Origin: Paracyclopina nana
Taxonomy: Eukaryota; Arthropoda; Copepoda; Cyclopoida; Cyclopettidae
Direction of reading: 5' to 3'
DNA length: 64,000 nucleotides
NCBI GenBank assembly: GCA_019096065.1
Contig: JAGUCH010000004.1
Span: 2,294,001-2,358,000, forward strand
Made by a program: the position numbers and the translations under genes. The notes below the pieces were generated by a model, which did no database searches, had not been told where the DNA came from, and was given only the letters and a program-made list of their open reading frames with translations. Below are positions 56,900 through 64,000 of this stretch, in pieces. How positions within the stretch are numbered: position 1 is the stretch's first letter; every line of letters starts with the position of its first letter.

Positions 56900-57048
56900 T
56901 TACATTTTTCACATTTTTAATAAATGTCTGCTACACACGATCATAAATCAAAAAAGAAGTGCATCCGGTGAAAGGGCTACACAATTTTTCTCACCATAAT
57001 GTACAAAATTATTTGAATTACTGTTGCTCTCCACTCTTTCTACTAAAA

Positions 57049-57608
57049 AAGGCCGTTCTCATAGTACCTGAAATAGCTAAGCTAAGGTAAAAAAGCTAAG
57101 CAAACGCTCAACATTTAAAGCAAAGCAGCTGCATTTTTTAAAGGTTGGGCAAAATAACTGGTTTTCGTTGCCTAATTTTGCTCAACATTCACAAAAAGCA
57201 GCTTCTTTGCTTAAAATGTTGAGCGTTTACTTAGCTTTTTTACCTTAGCTTAGCTTTTTTCGGTAATATGAGAACGGCCTACTGCAATGCTAGTTCAAGA
57301 AAACTAGACCCATTTGTAAATGCGTTCAAAGGGCTACAATAATGAGTGCTTTGATGCTCATGAAGTGCAGCGAACCAGAAGAAAACTCATGGCTTAGGCG
57401 ATATGTTTCATTTTTTTAATAAATGTCTGTTCCACACGATCATAAATCCATTGAAGTCATGGATGAAAAAATACGCTCTCAACTAATTTTGAGCGTTATA
57501 ACTGCGAAATAACATTCAAAAAAAGAAGCTGCTTTGCTTTAAATGTTTAGAGTTTACTTAGCTCTTTTACCTTACCTTAGCTTTTTCCGGCAATATGAGA
57601 ACGGCCTA
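57049..57608. repeat. Inverted-repeat element and a partial direct duplicate
   Basis: 57049-57281 is a palindrome (AGGCCGTTCTCAT...ATGAGAACGGCCT, with CTAAGCTAAGGTAAAAAAGCTAAG arms). A second right arm with the same flank (TACTGCAATGCTAGTTCAAGAAAA) ends at about 57608, and AATAAATGTCTG...CACACGATCATAAATC precedes both. The region is thus a tandem duplication of roughly 0.35-0.5 kb with one arm lost. Confidence 0.65.
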
Positions 57609-58370
57609 CTGCAATGCTAGTTCAAGAAAATTAGACCCATTTGTTAATGCGCTAGGTTTGGAGATCAAGAGTAACCACATACCGTGCAAATAAAAATACT
57701 GAAGAAAGTATCGCTTTTTATCCTTATGAATTTTAGGTAAAATGAGTAAATGTAAGTAGCAATGGTTGCCATAACATCATATGATCATACGATGATTCCC
57801 TTTTCATATTTTGTTAACTAAATTGACTTAAAAGTTGATTTTAGCAAACAAGACCTTGCAAAATGGAAAGATTATACGAAAATCATAGTATTTTCTTGGA
57901 GCCACAAGTAAATCGGGCTGGGAAAAAAGCCTCTTTTCTAAATAGATTAAAGCAGATCTAAGAATTTTGCCATTCGAGAATTTACGCGCTGACCGCTGGG
58001 CGAAATACGGGCCGATTTCCAGTGCCCTTTTGGAATCTGGAATGCTGCAACTACAGATTTCGTCATATTAGCGTAATAATTTCACTTCTGTACGTGAACA
58101 GAGCATTAGAGAAAAAGTAGCTAACGCAAAGTTTTGGGGTAAATGATTGAAATATGCCAAAATGGTGACGACGAAACAGTGTTGAAAGAAATGATTGACA
58201 AGATATACGATGATTGAAATACATAGATACGATGAAAAATATAAGCGTGTTTCCTGTTTGAGGTGTTGTATTGAACTTAACTTATCGTCTCAGCATACAT
58301 TCTTAGCATTGAGCCCTCGCGACTGGGGCGTTAAATTTACATCTAATAGCATCAATTAATTTCCATCAAA

Positions 58371-58382
58371 GTCCCCTCCTCC
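58371..58382 (-). other. Candidate polypurine tract of the BEL/Pao-like element
   Basis: GGAGGAGGGGAC on the minus strand, eight bases after the stop codon of ORF B. Its position suggests that ORF B is the last gene of the element. Confidence 0.5.
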
Positions 58383-58389
58383 GGGAGAA

Positions 58390-60198
58390 TTAAGGGCGTC
58401 TGTATCGTGCAATCATGGTGGCGGCCTCAATGTTTGTCGGTGATTGGAACAAGACGAAGCCACGCAAACGATTAGATGGGTCCGTGCGGAATTCCAACAC
58501 GTGGTTGCGATCGGCCAAGCGACTTGTAAGTCTTCCAAGGGGTGCTGCGGCGTGGAATTCTGATTTCAGAACCACCATTGGCACCTTGTTGTGATGAGTG
58601 GGATAGTGCCCGAGCTCGCCGCAGATTTCACATCTGTGGTGTAGTGCAGGACAGACTTCTGTGGAGTGACCTCGCATCAGGCACATTGAATAATGGCACT
58701 CCAAGTCAGAGGGATCATACGGACAATCGTTGGTGTCATGGCCTTCGTCTCCGCAAAGACCGCAACAATGCGGAAAGTCTTTTCCTTTGCCAGCAAATTG
58801 AGTCATTTTGTCGACACGGTCAACTTCTGCTGGGTTCATCTGGTAAACTTGCAACAAGCGGTGTCTAGAGTCAGGCGGTAGAACATCATAATTACGTGCC
58901 CACTTACGTGTGGAAATGAAGGCGCGCATTGATTGGAACAAGATTCCAGGATCGACGTACTGCTTTAATGGGGAAAAGAACAGTGGCCAAGCGCGGTGTG
59001 GTTTGATTTCGGCGGTTTCTGGATCGACATAGGTATCATTATTGAACCAAGCTCCAAACGGGCGGACGGAAAAATCCGATAGATTGCGAATGGGATTAAT
59101 AATAGGCCCGAGGTTGATCAACTGAAGCATGGTGCAGTGAATCACGCGAATTATGTCAGCCCCGGTTGCCATCCGTTCCAAATCTGCTTGGCGCAATGCC
59201 ATTCGTCGCAACAATTCAATAAATATCGCGGCTTCCCAAACGACACGAAATCTCATTTGCAAAGTCCATGCCGGAAAATTTTGCGTGAACTCGAAATCAT
59301 CCTCACAGAAGACGTCGAAGTCGTTAAAGTCCTGCGGGAATGGAACAAACTTAATTGTCGCGTGGATTTGTTCTGCAACAAAACATGGGCCAGTTTCGAT
59401 TTCGTGCCAACTATTTCCTACATGAAGTTGAGGGAAGGCCAAGAGTGAGAGATTTGTTGCTTCGACTACTTGACGGATCACCAATTCTCCATAGGCGTTT
59501 CGCAATTTTGCAAAACTGTTGTGAATGTCCACTCCCCATTTAATGACGCTTGTGTTTTTCAGAAGTTGCTTGATAAACTCCGGGAGTTGGCATCCGTTGA
59601 GTACCTGGCCGTCCCAAAGGCTGTGACACACAAAGGCTTTGTTGTTGATTGTCACAAAGGCTATTCCAGCAAATGCGTTCGCCCAATTGTTAGGGACTGC
59701 CTTTTTTAAACCCACTAGTTCTTGACTAGTTGGCCCTAGCAGTTTGACGTTCATGAGACCATAATTTTCAAATTCCTGCGCGATTTGATGACGACTAACG
59801 AGCTCCAGCATGCGGTTACTTGGCATTGTACGCGTATAATGAACAATTATGGGCGCTTTCGACGGTACAAGTTCGCGCGGTCCTTTGGCCATTGTTTGAA
59901 GAGAAGCTGCCGCAACGCTGATGGTTGCAAATTCGGGGTGATTTGACTCGCAATCGGCGATTTCTAACCCATTTCCAGCCAACACGCACCATTTTTCCGG
60001 ACAATTTGGATTGCGGTTTTCACCAATTATGAATCGCTTATAATTTACAGCTAGAATGCATCTTGGGCCGGATAATACGATCGCGCGTTTTTCAACCACA
60101 GTTACCATCGACGCGTTTGATTCCGTGTCTGAAAACAAATCTGGCTCGACCGTGATTACGATGGTGTCGTCTTCTTCTCGGGCCTCTTCCACGGGTTC
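58390..60198 (-). CDS. ORF B: exonuclease-fold-like region plus CCHC zinc knuckles
   Basis: The frame opens after a TAG at 60201-60199. Its first ATG is at 60108 (572 residues); entering by frameshift from ORF A would add about 30 acidic residues. An N-terminal acidic part is followed by a region near residues 150-230 (AFAGIAFVTINNKAFVCHSL, then KNTSVIKWGVDIHN and KLRNAYG) that recalls the K.G.(D)I..D...L...YG segment of RNase D/WRN/EXD-type 3'-5' exonucleases. The expected acidic Exo I residues are not obvious, so it may be inactive. Near the C-terminus are knuckles CGLCGDEGHDTNDC (CX2CX4HX4C), a CX4CX4HX4C variant and CEICGELGHYPTHH. No membrane segment or signal peptide is seen, so it is not an envelope. 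It could be a displaced Gag/nucleocapsid-like protein or a nucleic-acid-handling accessory. The function is unknown. Confidence 0.6.
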   Translation of the reverse strand, partial: EPVEEAREEDDTIVITVEPDLFSDTESNASMVTVVEKRAIVLSGPRCILAVNYKRFIIGENRNPNCPEKWCVLAGNGLEIADCESNHPEFATISVAAASLQTMAKGPRELVPSKAPIIVHYTRTMPSNRMLELVSRHQIAQEFENYGLMNVKLLGPTSQELVGLKKAVPNNWANAFAGIAFVTINNKAFVCHSLWDGQVLNGCQLPEFIKQLLKNTSVIKWGVDIHNSFAKLRNAYGELVIRQVVEATNLSLLAFPQLHVGNSWHEIETGPCFVAEQIHATIKFVPFPQDFNDFDVFCEDDFEFTQNFPAWTLQMRFRVVWEAAIFIELLRRMALRQADLERMATGADIIRVIHCTMLQLINLGPIINPIRNLSDFSVRPFGAWFNNDTYVDPETAEIKPHRAWPLFFSPLKQYVDPGILFQSMRAFISTRKWARNYDVLPPDSRHRLLQVYQMNPAEVDRVDKMTQFAGKGKDFPHCCGLCGDEGHDTNDCPYDPSDLECHYSMCLMRGHSTEVCPALHHRCEICGELGHYPTHHNKVPMVVLKSEFHAAAPLGRLTSRLADRNHVLEFRTDPSNRLRGFVLFQSPTNIEAATMIARYRRP

Positions 60199-61174
60199 CT
60201 AAGGCGTTGGCGGCTTCGGGATACCACCTGTTTGTGTCGGTAAATCCAGGTATCTCCACGTTGAGTTCAATTAATTTGTCGCGTGTCGCAACGTAGACCA
60301 TGCTCGGGATAATGACGTTATCAGCCGTGTTCGTCATTGTGCCAACCGATGTGGTGTTGTGGATTCGCCGTGGTGGAGTCACCAGTTTTCGCGTGATGCC
60401 CGTTTCTTTCTCCTTATTAGATGGTGGCCGACCTAGTTCAACTGGCGTATCTGCGGCGGCGCGGATTGAACCTGCAGTGGGGACTTTAACAGGCGCAGCA
60501 ATGTGTCTTAAGTAAGACATTTCAGTTTTTTCTTGTGCAGTTAATAAATGTCCTAATTCGCGGTATTTAATGTCCGACAATCTTTGTTCGACTTCTCGCG
60601 CTTTTTTGGAACAATTTGCGGGGCCGAGTACATGATCCACGTCAAACTTTACGCTGGCCTTGAGCCATAAATCAAACATGACAGGGTGACAAATTGCCAT
60701 GATTTTGGACACGGAGGTATTGTCTACTAGGAGCGATATTCGCAACGCGTTCATTTTTTGATCATTGGCCCGAGTGTTGCGTGTTACCTTGTCGATATCC
60801 TTCATCAAGTAGACGTTTGCTGGTCCGGCGAAGTACACGTTCGGATTTTGATACATCTCGGCAAAGACTCCAAAATCGCCTGCATCCAACATTTTCTCAG
60901 CGTCGTCGATGAAAACAACCTCCTCGACCTGGTAGTGGTCCACGATTTTGTTTCGTTCGTTGTCCAACAAATGGGTTTTTTCCTCGGGCGACATTTTTGC
61001 TTCATTTTGCTCGATGAATCGTCGAGCATCTTCGCTGCGGGATCTTTTTCGAGGGGTCTTGTAGTCCTTGGAACCTCGAGGTCGGTCGTCCGGTGGCTCC
61101 GGCACCTTGAATACCTCAGATTTGCGTTTGGGTCGATCCTCTTCTTCCTTTTTACGTGGAGGTGTCGACGACAT
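60092..61174 (-). CDS. ORF A: charged protein of unknown function downstream of pol
   Basis: ATG at 61174 gives 360 residues. The frame is in fact open back to the pol TGA (61421), but the intervening codons look like untranslated leader. The N-terminal about 80 residues are strongly charged (PPRKKEEEDRPKRK and a KTPRKRSRSED stretch that could be a nuclear signal). A compact-looking middle follows (about residues 95-220: VYLMKDIDKV, ALRISLLVDNTSVSKIM, HPVMFDLW, YRELGHLLTAQEK), then a Thr/Pro-rich linker and IPGFTDTNRWYPEA. The Arg-rich C-terminal tail overlaps ORF B in another frame and reads less like protein than ORF B does there. No family is recognised. A capsid or matrix role is possible by position and size only. 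Confidence 0.55.
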   Translation of the reverse strand: MSSTPPRKKEEEDRPKRKSEVFKVPEPPDDRPRGSKDYKTPRKRSRSEDARRFIEQNEAKMSPEEKTHLLDNERNKIVDHYQVEEVVFIDDAEKMLDAGDFGVFAEMYQNPNVYFAGPANVYLMKDIDKVTRNTRANDQKMNALRISLLVDNTSVSKIMAICHPVMFDLWLKASVKFDVDHVLGPANCSKKAREVEQRLSDIKYRELGHLLTAQEKTEMSYLRHIAAPVKVPTAGSIRAAADTPVELGRPPSNKEKETGITRKLVTPPRRIHNTTSVGTMTNTADNVIIPSMVYVATRDKLIELNVEIPGFTDTNRWYPEAANALGTRGRGPRRRRHHRNHGRARFVFRHGIKRVDGNCG

Positions 61175-61420
61175 TTTCGGTCGAAATCGGTTAATTGTGA
61201 ATTGAGTGGAAGCGGAAATCAGTTGTCTTTTCGCGAACAATCTTAACAGAGTTTTAATTGGTTGTTGGCGCTTTGTTGTTTGCTGATTGGTGATCGTTGT
61301 TGTTACGCGGATTTTCATTGGATGATCGCGTTTTTTGCTTAGCGCGCGCGTATTCAAATGTTTTCGTAAGGCGCGAAGTTTAAACGATGATCTTATATTA
61401 GAGTTATTGTACGTACCTAG
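61175..61420 (-). promoter_or_regulatory. Spacer between pol and ORF A with three CCAAT boxes
   Basis: On the minus strand CCAAT occurs at 61321-61317, 61290-61286 and 61261-61257, about 85-150 nt before the ORF A ATG, with an initiator-like TCACAATT near 61195. AATATAAG lies further up (about 61392). This may be an internal promoter for the downstream ORFs. Confidence 0.4.
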
Positions 61421-64000
61421 TCATAATAGGAGGCTCAGCGGAATGAGGTTGGAGACGGCCTCGATGCGATTGTGAGCTTCAATGGAGTTGATTTTTTGCA
61501 TGAATTGTTTTCGTGATTTTCTTTTTTCTGATTTCATTGCAGATGACGCGTCCACCGTGCGAACAGTAGCGGTGCGGTTAACTCCTTTTTTGTCCAACTG
61601 CACTTCTTGAATTATTCCAAGTTTCCATTCGTTCTTTTTTACAAACTGGCCTCGATCCCGGATCAGAACGGCATCCCCGATTTTCAAGTTTTTTCTGATG
61701 CTGGCCCAATAAGGTCTGGAAGCTAATGCGTTGAATATTTCTTTGTTCCAGTTGTCCCAGAGTTTCTGCAGGTAATTTTTTATCCCATTAAAGTTTTTCG
61801 CAAGATTACCCGAACTTGCAAAATCCGTTACAACTGGTCCGTTATTGCGTCCGATGAGAAAGCTATTTGGTGTCAGAATGAGTGCAGACTCCTCGAGAGA
61901 TGATGGAATATATTGCAGCGGTCGCGAATTAATCATATTTTCCGCTGTTGCTACAGCTGTGCGAAATTTTTCACAATCCCAGATTTCTCCCTGCGTGATG
62001 CGAGTAAATTGGACCTTGAAGATTCGGACAAATACTTCTGAGAGACCATTGTATTCTGGAGCACGTGGTGGGCTGAAATCCCAGCGAATGAGTTTTCCAT
62101 CATGACTTATGTTTCGCACTTTTTCCCAATCAATTTTTGCCAGTGCTTTGTTGAAGATCAACTTAGTGGCACCAACAAAGTTAGAACCCTGATCTGATCT
62201 TACATATTCTGGGATGCCTCTTCTGGCGCACAGACGACTGAAAGCTTGCATGAATGAGTTTGTCGATAAATCAACAGTATCTTCCAAGTGAATGGCCTTA
62301 GTTTGTTGGCACACGACGACTAGGACGTACCTGTATTGCCTTGTTTGACCTCGAGAATTAGCTTTCACAATGAAAGGTCCACAATAGTCTATGCTGATTC
62401 TGTTGAATGGTCGCAAGCAATCGTCAAATATCGGTAGCTCTCCCATTTGCGGTTGGACTGGTTTTGATTGGGTTGCACATTTAATGCATTGTCTCAGGAG
62501 TTTTTTTGCTGCCTGGCGCAGTTTTGGCATGAAGCAGATTTCCCGAATTTTTGCGATGAGTTGCGCGCAAGATAATGTGTGACCATGCGTCAGGTGGATC
62601 TGATCGATCAACTGCTCTGAGTATTGATTTTTGACTAGAACGATCGGCCTTTTTTGTGATTGATGTATCCGTGTTACATTGTCTATTCTCCCTTGAGCTC
62701 GAATGATCATGTCTGCCGTAATGTAGGCGTTCGATTTTTCCAACTCAGAATTTTTTCTCCATCCACCGTTGGCCACATAGTACTTTAATTCTTCGCCGAA
62801 AGTGAGCAACTGGATTTGTCGCACAAAAATCCTCAACGGCGTGACTCCTCGTCGCCGTAGCAGTCGAGCGAGCGTGATCTGAAATTTCAAATTTCCTAAC
62901 GCTGATTTTTTCATTAAGCCGTATTTTTCTGTATCGATTTGTAGTAGGAATTGAGCAGCGCTTTTTTGATTTGTTGCGTGTGAGTAGTCCCAATGGCGGG
63001 CTGATTCGCGCACTTCTTTCCATCCGTCAGTCTTTGATCTGGTGATTGCAAATACTGCGTTCGAGCCTGGCACTACCAAAGCTTCATTTTGAGGGTTGAA
63101 AACCATGTCGTCTCGCTCAGTTTTTGGTGTTTCGCTATAGAGCAAATCTGGTCCCTGGCTCCACAGTTGACTTTTTTGGAACATGGCTAGAGAAATTCCC
63201 TTCGTAGCGAGATCGGCAGGATTATTTTTTGTATTTACGTATCTCCAACTTTTTTGGGAGCTATTGTCGATGATTTCCAAGACCCTCCGAGAAACGAATG
63301 GCTCCACTGTGGACAATGGGTTGAAGATCCATTTGAGGACTGTGCAGGAGTCTGCCCAATAAACGACTGTTTGTATGCCTAATACAGTGTTAACTTTGTC
63401 TGCAATTATTGTACCTAGTTCTGCAGCCATGAGTTCTTTTTGAGGAATTGTGCGCGATCCTTTTTTGCACAAACGCCGTTTACATACAACAAATCGTACC
63501 CGAGGTTGACCTGTCGCAAGTATTTGCCGGAGATAAATTACAGTCGAATACATTCGTGCGGATGCGTCGCAAAATACGTGTAGTTCTGACTGCAAAATCT
63601 CACTTTCCATCAGAGCTCTAGGGAATTCTATGAGATTAACCTTTGAGAGATCCTCGAGGTATTGATGCCACTCTTGCTCCAGCAGGTCATTAACAATGAC
63701 ATGATCCCAGTCAGGTTTGTTGTCAAGGAAGCACACGTCTTGTAGGATGATTCTACCCCTTAATGTTACTGGTTCCAAGAAACCAATAGGATCGAAACAA
63801 AGCCCATTTACCCGAAACACGTTACGTTTGGTAAATATCTTATGTTCATCAGGGATGATTAAAGGTTTGTATCCGATCATATCCGTGGCAGGGGTCCATT
63901 TACATCCCAAAGCTTTGGAGGTTCCTTCTTGGTAGTGAATGTCTTCCGCATCGATCTCCACTTGCAGTCCTAACTTACTTTTGTCAAGGTTTTTTGCCAT
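61421..64000 (-). CDS. pol: BEL/Pao Pol polyprotein, C-terminal part
   Basis: 859 residues to TGA; the reverse transcriptase and everything before it lie outside the window. Visible in order: the Pao-specific post-RT region (LGCKWTPATD, TKRNVFRVNGLCFDPIGFLEP), RNase H (LHVFCDASARMYSTVIY, PQKELMAAELGT, VVYWADSCTVLKWI, NNPADLATKGI), an integrase HHCC finger (HLTHGH...CIKCATQ), the D,D,E core (SIDYCGPF; YVRSDQGSNFVGA; APEYNGLSEVFV) and the C-terminal WKLGIIQEV...ATVRTVD module followed by a basic tail. These are hallmark BEL/Pao motifs. No frame break is seen in this part, so the copy may be young. Confidence 0.92.
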   Translation of the reverse strand: MAKNLDKSKLGLQVEIDAEDIHYQEGTSKALGCKWTPATDMIGYKPLIIPDEHKIFTKRNVFRVNGLCFDPIGFLEPVTLRGRIILQDVCFLDNKPDWDHVIVNDLLEQEWHQYLEDLSKVNLIEFPRALMESEILQSELHVFCDASARMYSTVIYLRQILATGQPRVRFVVCKRRLCKKGSRTIPQKELMAAELGTIIADKVNTVLGIQTVVYWADSCTVLKWIFNPLSTVEPFVSRRVLEIIDNSSQKSWRYVNTKNNPADLATKGISLAMFQKSQLWSQGPDLLYSETPKTERDDMVFNPQNEALVVPGSNAVFAITRSKTDGWKEVRESARHWDYSHATNQKSAAQFLLQIDTEKYGLMKKSALGNLKFQITLARLLRRRGVTPLRIFVRQIQLLTFGEELKYYVANGGWRKNSELEKSNAYITADMIIRAQGRIDNVTRIHQSQKRPIVLVKNQYSEQLIDQIHLTHGHTLSCAQLIAKIREICFMPKLRQAAKKLLRQCIKCATQSKPVQPQMGELPIFDDCLRPFNRISIDYCGPFIVKANSRGQTRQYRYVLVVVCQQTKAIHLEDTVDLSTNSFMQAFSRLCARRGIPEYVRSDQGSNFVGATKLIFNKALAKIDWEKVRNISHDGKLIRWDFSPPRAPEYNGLSEVFVRIFKVQFTRITQGEIWDCEKFRTAVATAENMINSRPLQYIPSSLEESALILTPNSFLIGRNNGPVVTDFASSGNLAKNFNGIKNYLQKLWDNWNKEIFNALASRPYWASIRKNLKIGDAVLIRDRGQFVKKNEWKLGIIQEVQLDKKGVNRTATVRTVDASSAMKSEKRKSRKQFMQKINSIEAHNRIEAVSNLIPLSLLL

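Larger units (their letters stand above)
54023..58364. other. Intergenic region rich in hairpin elements, no gene seen
   Basis: Apart from the repeats listed separately, nothing coding is supported. Words shared between 54178-54290 and 58050-58140 (CGTAATAATTTCAC, AACGCAAAGTTTTGG) mark another dispersed repeat. Confidence 0.5.
58365..64000 (-). mobile_element. BEL/Pao-like LTR retroelement, 3' part, with two extra ORFs
   Basis: On the minus strand: pol (from beyond the window edge to 61421), ORF A (61174-60092), ORF B (60198-58390), then GGAGGAGGGGAC (58382-58371), a good polypurine tract with an LTR-like TTTGATGG start after it. The far LTR is outside the window, so the LTR extent cannot be fixed. 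All frames are open. Confidence 0.7.

Overview
The window is eukaryotic and most likely from an arthropod, probably a crustacean or other pancrustacean. The evidence is spliced genes with short GT-AG introns (about 50-100 nt) mixed with multi-kilobase ones, orthologues of the insect genes Skeletor and Disabled, an EGF/laminin-G matrix gene, P-element-type THAP genes, and Ty3 and BEL/Pao retroelements among many small inverted-repeat transposons. The host DNA is AT-rich. The species cannot be named from this sequence alone. The exon models below were built by hand: I followed reading frame, splice sites and intron phase from exon to exon, and for the models given as complete every phase closes.

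Layout. 1-14 kb (+): the 3' part of a pikachurin/agrin/perlecan-like gene (EGF-LG-EGF-LG-EGF-LG). Its largest intron holds a palindrome and a TIR element filled with a 19-bp minisatellite. 14.7-17.2 kb (+): a complete Skeletor-like gene (DM13-DM13-DOMON). 17.6-24.6 kb (-): the endocytic adaptor Disabled, convergent with Skeletor, with two alternative N-termini. 25.0-27.2 kb (-): a small C2H2 zinc-finger gene and two THAP genes related to the N-terminal part of P-element transposase. 28.0-31.4 kb (-) and 35.2-38.8 kb (+): two divergent secreted CUB-domain genes. A third copy at 53.5-54.0 kb keeps only its last exons.

31-58 kb is mostly intergenic and dense in MITEs, foldback elements and tRNA-derived SINE-like pieces. 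At 43.6-52.8 kb it holds a complete GC-rich Ty3-type endogenous retroelement with 245-bp LTRs that look identical, a 4-bp target duplication, gag, pol and env. Its expression signals are unusually readable: a 61-nt intron that supplies the gag start codon, an A AAA AAC frameshift site, an env splice acceptor, an internal TATA/initiator pair and a leader of three stem-closed units. Pol and env each carry coding breaks.

58.4-64.0 kb (-) is the 3' half of a BEL/Pao-like element that runs off the window. After the complete integrase end of pol come two further overlapping reading frames. The first is a charged protein. The second combines a region resembling an RNase D/WRN-type 3'-5' exonuclease with CCHC zinc knuckles. 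They are followed by a polypurine run. This pol-then-ORF A-then-ORF B order is the least familiar arrangement in the window and the best candidate for something undescribed.
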